Positions 34,584 to 46,900 of a DNA stretch of 64,000 nt are shown piece after piece (positions within the stretch are counted from its first letter, which is position 1; each line of letters opens with the position of its first letter). The stretch comes from Arcuatula senhousia (taxonomy: Eukaryota > Mollusca > Bivalvia > Mytilida > Mytilidae). The position numbers were made by a program, and so were the translations under genes. The DNA is taken from positions 36,175,275 to 36,239,274 of the forward strand of contig OZ020308.1 of assembly GCA_963971305.1 (NCBI GenBank), in the 5' to 3' direction. Below the pieces are notes generated by a model. That model ran no database searches. It was not told where the DNA came from and worked only from the letters and a program-made list of their open reading frames with translations.

Positions 34584-36930
34584 CGAGGATCATAATCTAA
34601 GCCTCTATATTTAAAAGGCCTAGTTACATCATAATTTGATAGATGTTTACAGATTATATTTCAAATGTTTGAATGAGGATTGACCGAATTTCTATTTCGT
34701 ATTTGAGGTATCTCGAACCAGATCATGTTGCATCTCACTTTTCAGCATCATCGCCGTGTTGTTTTTACTAATATATTTATTGGCACCCAGTTTGGTTTTT
34801 TGTATTTAGAAGCCGGTGGCTGGACCACCCATTTTCGTGATCTAGAGTTCACCCGAGGTGGTTCTAAAAACCCATTCGTCATACTTGTCTGTTTGTCAGC
34901 TTTATGTTTTTAAAATTTGTATATGGTTTAAGTTCAAACTTATTTGAAATTCCAGGTTTCTTTCCTTTAAATGCACATAAGCGATATCCTCCGGCTTCCG
35001 AGTTCAAATGTTTGGTTAGATCACGTCTCTTTCGATATCTGGTTTTGCCTTCGAACTGTTTTGAATCAAACGCTACTGATGAGGGGTTACTCTTTACAAC
35101 ATAACGAAATTAAAAGTTTTATTGATACCAATCTTGGTTTAATGATTATGTATGCATGAATTAACTGTTTTTATTTTATTTTATTGAGATTCATTTATTT
35201 CAGACTATCATTCTGCAAATGATCTAAAAAGATTCTTGTGTATATTAGCAATATGTATAAATTATATAATCTATATTTAATATTTATAAAATAAAAGTTA
35301 TATTGTGTTTTTGTCATAAATTTTCTATGGGTCGCCTTTTCACTGCCTTAGTTTATATTTAAATTACGTTTATCATATCGGTTTCTCCTGTCTTCAGGTT
35401 TCACACATATCATTATGTTTAAAAAAGTTTTGAATCTTAATATAACTGCATTTACACTAATAACTTGAATACAGGTTTGCAATCACACAACACATTCTTT
35501 TTACGAACGTCGTATAAACTGGTAAGCAAACTATACATGCGACACATAAAATGTATAAGAAGCTTTGCAAAGCAATGCAAATCAAATGAAAAGAAATACG
35601 ATACAGCGCTTACGTCCAAAACTCGCAAGGATGACTTATTTATCGAAAATTTTCTACAAACAGTAGCGTTTAAACCATTTGTGATTAGATTGTGGATGAA
35701 AACCTTAAAAAAATACAGCTCGAAGACATGTCTGCTCGGGCAACATGAATGTATTCCAATCGTTAGAAAATTCTGTCAAAGGCAATTGAATCTTGAAGCA
35801 ATTGAATTTGTAAGATAACATCCATGCAATTTGTTTAGCATTGATGCCATTAAATTATGCCATGACGGGAACACTTAAATATCTAACACAAAATTAATAT
35901 TTGAAAAAATAAAGATGTCTGCATAAAATTTTGCAAAATTTTGAAAAAAATTAAGATCGACAAATCAGGGATAAATTTCAGTTTCATCAATAACGTTGAA
36001 AGCCATTCCGCATGGTCATATTAAAGGACGTTTTTGACATGGGATATCTCAATAATTAGTTCATATAAAAAATGCAAATGCGATTATATCATTGGAGCAA
36101 ACGAACGAATGATATAAGATCTAACCTTTAAACAAGGGCAAACACTCCACGCACGTGTACATCCCTTTCTGAGAAACTGAAATAAAAACGCATTGTTCTA
36201 TTCAGGTTTCTAGCTCAATATAGGACATATAAATTATCCTGGGTTATGCTATGCTTTTTTCTTTTTTGACATCTTATACAAATAATTATGAAGATGACCG
36301 TAAGGGTACTGTTCATATAAAAAAAAAACAAATGTATAGAAAAAACAGACATTTTCCAAACAGGAACTATCAGTTAATGTTTAAGAAAAAATAAAAAGAC
36401 AAAAAAGGGAGTGATCGACATATAAAACTCGGAGATCGTAATGGTCCTGCCTTGTTACAAATAACCATCCATAGCCAATTGGTGGTAATAAATCGATTCT
36501 ATATACAGGGGTAGGTACTTTCACGTCGCTGCAGACCTATATATAGGTATAGTCACGACGTTAAACTCCCCAGTCGGGGGTAGGTACTTATACTTGAACG
36601 AAATTTTAAAAACATTTTATATTTTGCCATAAGATTGTTTAATTCTGGATTAAACTTTATTCTATACTCGTATATAATGGGTCTAGTTACAAATCATTGA
36701 AAACTTACATGGGATTAAGTCATAATTATAACGTACAAAAGAATATCAAATGGTATACTGTAAATGGGGTTATTTTCGTTTAATTAGCAATCACAAGATT
36801 TTCGCAAAAATCCCCAACGTGAATGGCTGATTGTACAGATTACCAGAAGAAACGCGAATCAACCCCAACGAGAAAAGTTTACTTTACAAAAACGCAATAA
36901 TATAATCCTGGTGAAGATGTCACGGTTAAC
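34584..36930. other. 3' UTR of the Pif-like gene and intergenic DNA
   Basis: AATAAA-type signals occur near 35288. Otherwise no recognised feature except the doubtful frame at 35465-35818. Confidence 0.4.
35465..35818 (+). CDS. basic 117-codon ORF, unidentified, doubtful
   Basis: Preceded by an acceptor-like TGAATACAG and ending in a stop, it could be a terminal exon. The peptide is Lys/Cys-rich (KCIRSFAKQCKSNEKKYD; KTCLLGQHECIPIVRKFC) with no family I recognise. No matching upstream exon was found. It may be the remains of a repeat. Confidence 0.18.
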   Translation: MNTGLQSHNTFFLRTSYKLVSKLYMRHIKCIRSFAKQCKSNEKKYDTALTSKTRKDDLFIENFLQTVAFKPFVIRLWMKTLKKYSSKTCLLGQHECIPIVRKFCQRQLNLEAIEFVR

Positions 36931-36936
36931 GTTATT

Positions 36937-37277
36937 GCTTTTATACCCCGCCACACGAAGTGGCGATGTATTATGTCATACACTCAGTTCTATTCGGTGT
37001 CTGTCCGTCCGTCCGTCCGTCCCCCGAAGATTTCCGGATGATAACTTGAAAATGCGTGAAGGGATTCGAATTATATTTTGCACAACTGTTGAGTACAATA
37101 AAATACAGGTCAAGTTCAATTTTTCAGGATGATCCGAAAACAGTATTAAAGATTTGCAACTTTGTGAATTTCCCAATTTGAAGATGATGAAATTTGCTGA
37201 CCTAAGAAAGATAACCCTTTTCTTTACTGTCTGCATATAAATGTATAGTATACACAGTATAGTATACAAATATATTT
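36937..37277 (+). repeat. CGCCAC-hairpin/GTCC element, copy 2
   Basis: It begins TTTTATACCCCGCCACACGA with the hairpin CGCCAC-ACGAA-GTGGCG (36949-36965), then GTCCGTCCGTCCGTCC (37001), and ends AGTATACACAGTATAGTATAC. It is an inverted copy of 31738-32104. Confidence 0.8.
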
Positions 37278-38529
37278 AACTTTTGATGAATGTTGTGACG
37301 GGAAGCACTATTTTTTAAAACTTGCTTACCTTTACCATTGCTATGTTTTGGAATGTCCATTTTAAATCAATAACACTGGTGCTTCAACCCACTAAAGGTT
37401 AACTCATATACCATGTTAAGTGACAGATTTAACCCTCTAGTGATAAAGCTTTAAGCCTGTTTATCCAATAAATCCATTGAATTTATCAGGATGAATCAGA
37501 TGAGCGCAGGAGTTGGTTTGTCTTATTTTAAGTAAAGTGTGATCCAAAATAAAGCGGTCGCTATCAACGTGGCGGATGGGCTATAGCATCCAGTAAATGA
37601 TTATTCTGTCGGAGCAACTGAGTCTATTCTCGTTTCGACTTGAGTTTACTTTGCTGATTGAGGTTTGTCTATCATGTTATAAAATGATTATAACAATGCT
37701 GATTTCCAAGAAATCAAAATTGACAAGAAATAGTAGGACATGACATTCCATTATTATGTCAAAATACATTTGCTATTGAAACTGTTGATACCAAAAGCTT
37801 TTTATTTTTGTTTCGCAAATAACAATTTTGCATTATTTGACCTTCTATATTTAGTAATGAAGGGATGGCAGGATGAAATGATGATTTGGGTGCGACCCCG
37901 TATTATAAAGCATTAGTTACAATGTCGCTTGTTTGTTTCGGAAAAAATACCCATACTTTAACATGTCTCATACAAAACAAGGTTCTAAACTCACGAAAAA
38001 CACAATTTTGACTAGCCACTTTTGTCTTTGTCAAGTCAACTACTTCATCATTTCTCACATACTAAAGGGCTCTTTTTTCTTCTGACACAAGTGCCTAACA
38101 TGCACATAAACACATAACTAACACAATAACTAGGCATCGCTTTATAAAACGCTCCCCTAGATGTCTATAAAAAGATATGTTTTGAATTAACTACCAGTAA
38201 TTTTAATGCGAATAATTTTAATCGTAGCAAACCCTATTGTCTGGAACTTTGTTGCTATTTCGATTTCTATTATAATTGCACCTTAAGTTTTAATGCATGT
38301 CTGTGTAATGAATGGAAACTTTTCCATGTTCTTTTATATATTATTTAATAAATAGCAAACATACAAGTTATTTTGTTTTTTCTTTGCTTGAATTTGGTTA
38401 AAAAGACTATCCCAGAATAGAGGTGAAAATAATTATAAAAAATTAGAACTAAGTCAAAATATGATACCGGAGAAATCGCAGCGTTGATATTTAGCAAAAA
38501 TATAAATGAATTATAAACAATTTAAGAAA
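37278..38529. other. intergenic, with a decayed Penelope-like tail
   Basis: About 37555-37670 (GGGCTATAGCA, TCTGTCGGAGCAACTGAGTC, TTTCGACTTGAGTTTAC) is a diverged copy of the Penelope-like 3' tail. Nothing else recognised. Confidence 0.45.
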
Positions 38530-38710
38530 GGATATGGAATAAATGAATATGAGACCACAACACATATGTTAACTCTAACTGCAATTAATTTTATGAGCTG
38601 TATGGCCATTTCGGAAAATTACTCATCATCAGCAGCACTTTAACCCAAACAAAGGAAATCCAAAATTAAAAAGATGCTCAAAATGCATATAACCAAACGA
38701 AATCCAAATT
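38530..38710 (+). repeat. dispersed repeat (GGCCATTTCGG family)
   Basis: Words GGATATGGAATAAATGA, ACACATATGTTAA, CTGTATGGCCATTTCGG and CATCAGCAGCACTTTAACCC recur around 12775-12830 plus 13680-13770, and at 16480-16530. At the first of these loci the repeat is interrupted by the 168-bp tandem element. Confidence 0.55.
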
Positions 38711-40249
38711 TATATAGCTAAGGGCAAGAGTTTAACCTTGGGTTTTAGAATTTACATAAAACAGTAATATAAGTCAGATTTCGTTTGAATTTTTATAAAT
38801 TGTATTCAACATTGATGAAACATAAAAGACACCATTACAGTTTAATTCAAACATAGAGATTATAACGCATAGTTTTCCATTTTAGGTCCCATAACATTCT
38901 GAGACTCCCATATTAAATCGAGGCGTCAGTCGATACCATAATATGGGTCGAAGAACTATATGGGTCCTGATATGAATACGAATACGAATCTTTATTGTCA
39001 TAAAACTTTTATAGAGTTAGTGAAACATAAACATACACAAACATACAACTATCTAAAGCACACAATATTGAAACATCTGTGTCGTAATCTATTTATCACA
39101 TCTTTTTCTACATAAGACTTTGTAATGCTCCAGAAAATATATAAAAATATTATTTATTTATAAGAAGAATTATTGTTTGATTGTCATAATAAATTATAAT
39201 CCTTTCATGTTTGTTTCAGCTAAAAAGCGAGGTAAATGACGTCACAAATGAACGCAAGTCTTTGATATGGCCATATCAAGACCCCTAACAAGCACGCGAG
39301 GTCTTAATATGGCATAATATGTCCTTGGTCAAAATTTTACTTGAACACTTCCGCTGTTTCATTCGGGCTAATTCACGCTTACATGCGCAAACTGTATAAT
39401 TAAAAGTTGATAAAGTCAAAGCACTAGTGATACTTACCTCGAAAAAAAAAATTATTAAAATAATTAAATTGTTTTATAATTATATGTGGCATGAGCAAGA
39501 TTGAAAACAAAATCTTTACTTTCAATATGTATTTCTTATTATCTAAATACTTTATCATTATTACGAAGGGAACATATTGTATATAAAATAATGCTATTGA
39601 GTGTTGAAAACAGGATGTGTGACATAAAGTGCATAAAAATTAAACGCCCGAATTAAATATTAAGTAGAAATTAACACATTGTCATGGAACGATTAGTTAA
39701 CAAAATACTTAAACAACTTTAATTTTTCATAGATTAAAAAAGAACGGCAAAAAGGTAAACTGATGGAAAATGCTTCTAAGATGATAAAAATTCTACTCTT
39801 TTGGGTTTACACTGAATAATATTGCTGATATTGTACGCCTTTTTGCAGTCTATGTGGAGTCTGAACCACATATACATTTGCTAAATAACGCATAGCATCG
39901 TCTAGATAAATATTTATTACATAAAGTTTAAGTATTTTTACATGTGCACTTGATCTGTTTTGCCGGGACATTTTCTTTGAGTTTTTAAGATTTCCCATAT
40001 ATAGCCAAATACAGTAAAAGTTAACAACAATGCCCAGTCATTTGGACTCCTCGTGCAAAGTAATTTCATTATTGTTGCTATAAAATCTACTCACTAATGT
40101 TTAAAGGGGAGGTTATTTAAATGGTAATTTATGCTTAATTTAAGGTACAACTCAAAGGAAAAATGAATACAGTAACACCTTATTTGTTATTTCTATGTGT
40201 AGTCAACGCTCTTAATAATAGACTAAATTAAGGCTAAAATATCAACCAT
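38711..40249. other. intergenic, unassigned
   Basis: No exon. Mirror-like words around GGGTCCTGATATG (38960) and ATATGGCCATATCAAGACCC (39266) hint at a decayed foldback element, without clear ends. Confidence 0.35.
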
Positions 40250-40255
40250 TTTATT
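40250..40255 (-). terminator. polyadenylation signal for the MIEAP-like gene
   Basis: AATAAA on the reverse strand about 105 nt past the stop codon. A second AATAAA lies at 40329-40334, only about 25 nt past the stop. Which is used is unknown. Confidence 0.45.
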
Positions 40256-40357
40256 CAAAGGTTAATCACGAACCTTTCATCGTTTGAAACAAAAAATGTC
40301 TTATGCATACAACATTCAGTTCTCAACTTTTATTGTCTTTGACTTGCCTATTCGGCA

Positions 40358-40975
40358 TTATTTAACATTTCCACTTTGTTTACAATTTGAGTGTTCAGCA
40401 TTTTTCTGGTAATTATCTGAATATTGGTTATCAAGGTCTTCAACCTTTTCATTACTTGTCAATTGATTGTCATCCTTAACACCATCGTTTCCCTCCTTCT
40501 TGTTTCTATCAATCGTTTCCGCCCATTTGACTGTATGGCTTTCAACTTGTCTCTCCTTTTTTTCTCCATTTGTCTTTTCATTTCTGGCAATTTCTGTGGC
40601 TGCTATGTCATCCATTTGGTGTCTTATTGTCTCCCTTACAGCGTTTTCCGTCGACCTAGCTGCTTGGCCTTCCTTTTGGGCAACCGGCTCCTTTGTTTTC
40701 ATCCCTTGTGCTACGCCTTTGTTCATCATAGGCCCATTCTGGTGAAGATACATCACTGGCCAGACCAAATAATTTATATAATCTCCACTTTTGGTAAATG
40801 GTGTCAGCCGTTCTTTGTTAAACTCCGATCCATATTGGTAAGAAAAATCGAGAACCATCGATGGATCTTGTACAGCCATATGTATGCATATTTCAGTGCA
40901 TTTTTCCAAAAACCCTGTACCATGTTCTCCGACCTGACTCAAAAAATTGCTAAAGATTTCTTCCTTTTGAGTTTT
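40358..40975 (-). CDS. MIEAP-like exon 16: end of MIEAP domain and charged tail
   Basis: Begins after TTGTTCTTTAG with KTQKEEIFSNFL and contains the strongest family signature (GTGFLEKCTEICIHMAVQDP, SMVLDFSYQYG, LVWPVMYLHQNGPMMNKGVAQ). After VAQGMK the sequence becomes a roughly 120-residue Lys/Glu/Asn-rich disordered tail to the stop at 40358. Its first 107 nt are tandemly duplicated in the preceding intron. Confidence 0.88.
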   Translation of the reverse strand, partial: KTQKEEIFSNFLSQVGEHGTGFLEKCTEICIHMAVQDPSMVLDFSYQYGSEFNKERLTPFTKSGDYINYLVWPVMYLHQNGPMMNKGVAQGMKTKEPVAQKEGQAARSTENAVRETIRHQMDDIAATEIARNEKTNGEKKERQVESHTVKWAETIDRNKKEGNDGVKDDNQLTSNEKVEDLDNQYSDNYQKNAEHSNCKQSGNVK

Positions 40976-43900
40976 CTAAAGAACAAAAGATAAAAAACTA
41001 ATTTATGTTCCATTAAAAATAGATATTGTCAAACATTTCATATTACCTGGTGCTAAATGTACAGCCATATGTATGCATATTTCAGTGCATTTTTCCAAAA
41101 ACCCTGTACCATGTTCTCCGACCTGACTCAAAAAATTGCTAAAGATTTCTTCCTTTTGAGTTTTCTAAAGAACAAAAGATAAAAAACTAATTTATGTTCC
41201 ATTAAAAATAGATATTGTCAAACATTTCATATTACCTGGTGCTAAATGTACATTATACATTCTTAAAGATACCCGACCTATATAAAGCAATAGTTTGACA
41301 TATCACTCTACATTAAATTATCCGTTTGAATTTCAAAATTGTCTAAAGCCTATGGTTCCTCCTATCCCAGACATAGATGGACAATCTTAGTTACAATTTG
41401 GTTCCCCATTTCGGTATTTTGGTTTCATTGTTCTAGTATGCTCTCCATGATCATATAGTTTTTGGCTTTTTCAACATTTTTGGTAGAGCACCTCTGATGA
41501 GTCTTGAATAGACGAAACGCACGTTAGGCGTAGCAAATTTTAATCTCTGGAACTTTGTTGTCATTTTGATCACACCGCGATATAATTACAATTAATCTGT
41601 ATGGAGTATTTTAGTGAGTTATAAGATGACATATATATCTTAACGCAAACTTCTTTTGCTTTTGTTTTAATTTGTTATTTACAACTGAGTTCAAACGAAT
41701 ATTTTTTCAAATATAATGGCTGAAAATTTACCAATATGAGTTGGCTTGTTTGTCTTGACGCCGATTTTCTTAGTAATTCTTTAACAAATTTTATGTCTGG
41801 ATCATGACCGTCTTTCCCACCAGTGTACTAAAAATGAAATAAAAAAATTAATATTCTTAATTTTTCATTCCAATAGGGCTAAACTAAATCATGTTGTATA
41901 AATTTGGTTTGTTTTATATAAGGCAACAAATTTAAACACCAACAACAACATACCATTTATTAGAGTTTAATACTTGCTTTCAAAGGTTGGATGCGTTTGC
42001 CACCGTATCGTATTTCACTTGCATGATAAATTGGAATTTCACTGCTACATATTACGAGATATTCAGTCCGAGTCCATAACGATAAAGTTTTGTCGCTCTT
42101 TTCTATCATTAACGGGTTATTTGGGTAAAAATTCCCGGTAACGTTACACTGAAGAAACAGCCATTGAAATTTAGACACTTATTTATATTATTGTGAACAG
42201 CTTACCATCAAACTATCAATAACACAAAAAGCCCCCCCCCCCGATGAAATATACATTTTCAATGTTGTGAATTATTGGCTTTCTTTTGCTCATATAGACT
42301 TCGTTTCTGCTCATATTGCATTATTGTAACGACGTATGTTTCTGTCCGTCGCCGTAAAAACAATTTCTTGCGTTGTATGAAACTTGATAAAAAATGTAAT
42401 GCAAATACAGGTTACACATATATAACAATTTTTAAATGTTAATGGGGGATAGACAAAACTAGGTAACAATATTTTGAACAAAAAAAAATCGAACTGTGTT
42501 TTGGCGCCAAAACTGTTGTCTCTGTCTTTTTCATCTTAAAAAGCATGGTTTTATTTCTAGACATATTAAAAACAATATACATAAATAAGGAGTCTACTTA
42601 CTTTTTGCTCAAGCATTTCGTCAGTGTATCCAAGTGCTTTCAGTACTTTTTTCTTTTGTTTACTCAACAATTCGTTGCATCTATCATAAATATTCTACAA
42701 AATCAGGAGGGAATTCAAAAAAGTACCGACCAAATTAGACAGTATAATACATCAATTTTCCATCTTAATACTTAAACATACATTTAACAAAAACAGTAAC
42801 AAAGTAAAAAAGCTTAGTTAGAGAGCACACACAACCGCTGTGCCCCATAGAAAATGCACCGGGGATCAATTAACTGTTTATTGTCTAAGAAGATTCAAAT
42901 CAAACGAAAAAGTTTTAACTTCGAAGTACACTTTAATTTAGCAATGAGCTTTAAACTAAAGAACACAAGCCAAATTTAATCATTTCATACAAAATCTAAC
43001 CAAATGAAAAATATGAATCATAGTGAATGTATTAGTCATAGTTTTTTTCTAACATTTCATAGCAACCATAAATTCTAGGGTCATACAAATAAGTATCAAG
43101 AAAAAAATAATAAAAAAGTTTACTTTTAATATTCCAAGAATGTCTTGGATTTTTTTCTTTTCTGATTCTGATTCTGGAAGTGCATCCAACACATCGGTCC
43201 ATGCATTGTCATATAATTCCCTTAACTGTTCACTTAGTTTCTCCGGTCTATTTGGATCACTGAGATCAGCAATTCCTGGATTGTTGTCCTTCATTTTCAT
43301 TCCTGCCACCATACTCAGTCTAAAATCATTGAATCACAAGTAAAAATGCAAAATATCAAAGAAGTATAAACACTAGAAAGTCAAAAGCCAATAATATCGA
43401 GAAAAATGTACTCGTACCCTATACAATTATCACCCTAGTTGGAGTGTGACCCCGTGGTTTCTTTCCCCGAGGAAGTAAGGTCACCCGAGGGCTTGCCCCG
43501 AGGGTGACCTTACTTTTCGGGGGGGGGAAGAAATGCCGGGTCACATACCATCTAGGGTGATAACTGTTATATTATATCGAATATTTTAATGAAACTATTC
43601 AATATTACATTTAAAAAATATTTAGGAAATATTATAACCCTTTTCCATTAGAAAAACCCAGCCCATACAATGTTGAAAAACAAACATGGAACTCAAGTGC
43701 AAAATCTCACGAGAGGGTGACCTTACCATGCGACCCAACGATTACCGGTTGACCCAGCGAAATATCACATGCCACGTGACCGCGTCTTAGCGAATCACAA
43801 TAAAGATTTTTATATGAGTACATAATATATTACTGTTCCCACATGCAGGATATCGACCAATTGCAATAAAAGGAAAAACGCCTAGTGTTTGAAACAATCT

Positions 43901-46900
43901 TAAATTCGGACAAACGGAAAGTTCAATAATAAAATAATATGATCATAATTGTGATTCAAGAACAATAACAGGGTAGAATACTAAAGAGTATTTTTATAAA
44001 TTTTCTACGATATTCGCCACATACGTAATACATTAAAGTCAGCAGATTATACATTTCGTACATCATAGTAAATCTAAGATAAAATGCATAATTCATAAAA
44101 AATAATTTGACTTAGCAATATTGCTAGCTGAATTTAAATAAAAACAAAGAGGAACCCCCAAAGCCCAAATTATTGGTCCTATTCAAAGGAAGACTTGTTA
44201 GTTTTTTAACAGCCTCTATGTTTTTTCAACCCACCTTTGCAACAACGCGTCTTTTTCTTTCTTTATAGCATCAACATGTTGAGTAAGATATGACACCCTG
44301 AAAAGAAATAAAAAGGGCACGTAATTCGACATAATACATTATGAGTTAGATGATTTTAGGGGAAAATCTCTGAAAGGAATCAACCATGGGACTGAGATTT
44401 TTATTGAAGTTTTTTAGCTGCAGAACATTCAAAAAGCAAGAAATTTTCTTTATCTACCATATATCTACAATAAAATAATAAAAGCACGATTACTAAAACA
44501 AAATGTTTCTTACCTTGTTTTTTGTTCTGCAACCTCTTTCTTCTTGTCTTTGTACGCTATTTCGTATTTGGTACACCTATCAAGTAAAATTAAAATAATA
44601 TGTACATATTTTTGATGACAATCTGATGAAAAAAACTTCGATTAAAAATCCATTAATTTATGGATTGACTGTTTCAATACTTACGATTTTTAACTTAACT
44701 GGAGGGTCAATGCCTAAACATCCATGACACATCCAGTCATATGGGCCATCGTCAATCCCACCACATCTTGCCTATATTACTTCACACCACTTCTGTCTCA
44801 CCTCCAACTCCCTTCTCCGCCTTCCCCTTTAAGTTGTCCGTCCCCTCAAATTGTAGTTCAAACTGTTGACATCAAGATAATCCGACCCGTACAAAATGTT
44901 AAGGCGTAAACCAGCTAATTTTGAAACGGAAACCATGTGGTTTTCAGGCGTATTATTCAAATTCCCAAAGAAACATGGCGCATTTTGTGTAACCAAAGTT
45001 TACAGTTATGAAGCACATACATGTTATGTATTTAGAATTAGGTCGAATATTACGACTGGTTATTGTCTCATTTTACGCCCAGTTTTTGCAAGGCGTAAAT
45101 TATTCATTTGCATATTACGTCTGGATTTTCGACCAGCTGGTCGATCTAATTTAAATGTTACGTGTCTGTTTCCGCCTCGTTTACGTGTCTTTTGACGCCT
45201 GGTTTGCCTATCCACACGTGAAAGCAAGTTACGCCAGGATCACTGATATTTTACGCCTGATAATAGATTTAAGGCAGAACATTTCAAAGTGCTTTGAAGT
45301 TGTCTTTAAACAGAATTAATGCCGAATCAAAGTACCTGATCCGTTGTTTTTCAATACATTGATGCTTTTCTATCCTTATTACATGTATGTGATTATTGAA
45401 AAAGACAACACAGTACCCAAAGAAAAAGGGAAAAAGGCCAAAACAATTCAATAAAACATTAATACTTATAAAATACCGGTTATTCAAGGGAATGTTTGGC
45501 AATTTCGATAACTTTGTTCTTACAAGTCTTCGTATTCAGCACATTTCTTGTCCTTTTCTCTGAACGCTTGCTCAAATTGACCACACCTTAAACAAAACAA
45601 ATAAAGTTTGCTTAATTTGAATACATATTACAATGTTAAATTGCAATGACAAAAATTTTTGGCCTAAAACCTGAACTTCAAAAGGAGACTAAAAACGTAA
45701 ATAGATAATCGTAATGTTTTGTTAAACGGTTGGTTATTTGCGACCAATTTAAATGAAACGATAAGAAGTAAAAAAAAAATTAAACAAAATAAGCCGACTC
45801 TAGCGAATACAAGCAAATTTCCATTGCATATTTGAAATGTGCATATTGGGGTTATTGCAGATAAAAATGTATAAGGAATGACATATATTACAAGATAAGT
45901 AACGGGGGTTCACGAAAAAAAAAATCCTACGCAGGTTGGTTAATGCACTTTTCCGGAAAATCGTCCGTTTCCCGACCCTTTCAAACATAAAAAATTAAAA
46001 ATCAATTATAAAGTTAATTTATATCGAAATGAACGGGAATTGGATGTGTATTTAGAAAATATGTAAATGCGTTAAGATACTGCTCATATAGTACCATAAA
46101 TAAGTATCCATGGCAACCATTTTGTCTGCAACATGACTTTTTTTCGGATTTGGAAACTGAAGTTCAGCACCCCGATAAGCACCATCGAATTGATTAAAAA
46201 TCATTTATTTGGGTTTGTTTGTGATCAATTTATTTGGATTTAGGTGCTCATTGTTGATAATGTTAAGAATAATTTTAATTTTTCGACGAAAAGGGTAAAT
46301 CAGAATGAGAAAAACTTAATATCAATTTTTGTTATAATTTTCAAAAATACAAAAGGATGAGCAGCACTTCTCAAATTCTATATTTTATGATCTATCATGT
46401 GGTGAAATTCTAAAACAATCGATGGCGATCTTCGGGGTGCTAAATCCGATTTAAGAAATGAGGTATCAAATTTCGTCTGATTTGCCAAATAAGGCAAAAG
46501 GGGCGGGACTTAATTTCCAATAGAAAATTCTTCTATTCGGGTTTTTCTAACTATTGAGTAATATTAATAAAATATAATGGTTTAGATAACTGTAAATAAT
46601 TATGTCAGACTACATAAGACAATAAAACTACAAATAATTTATCAAATCTTTATGGTACAGGCATTTTATTTTTCCAAGTATTCGTCTCAATAAGGGGGAC
46701 AACTCTTGGAAACTTTTTATTAACTTTTGGTGGGACTAACGTCATTAACATCACTGTGTAATACAAAACCGTTGTATGGGTCTGATAGGGTCTGGAAAAT
46801 GTTCCTTCTGATACCTTATACATTTATATGAAAAATCTTTCATGTTGGTCACATCTGATTGATGGCATTACAAAATATTTATGACAAACACCAATCTGTG

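Noticed and set aside
36911..37269. Opposite-strand frames over 36911-37269
   Set aside because: They lie within the GTCC repeat element and contain the simple-repeat peptide SVRPSVP.
40424..40993. 189-codon + strand frame
   Set aside because: It is antisense to exon 16 of the MIEAP-like gene, which has family motifs and splice sites.
44724..45195. Two adjacent + strand frames of 61 and 99 codons
   Set aside because: No motif or splice context; they lie in an intron of the reverse-strand gene across the TTACGCC motif cluster.
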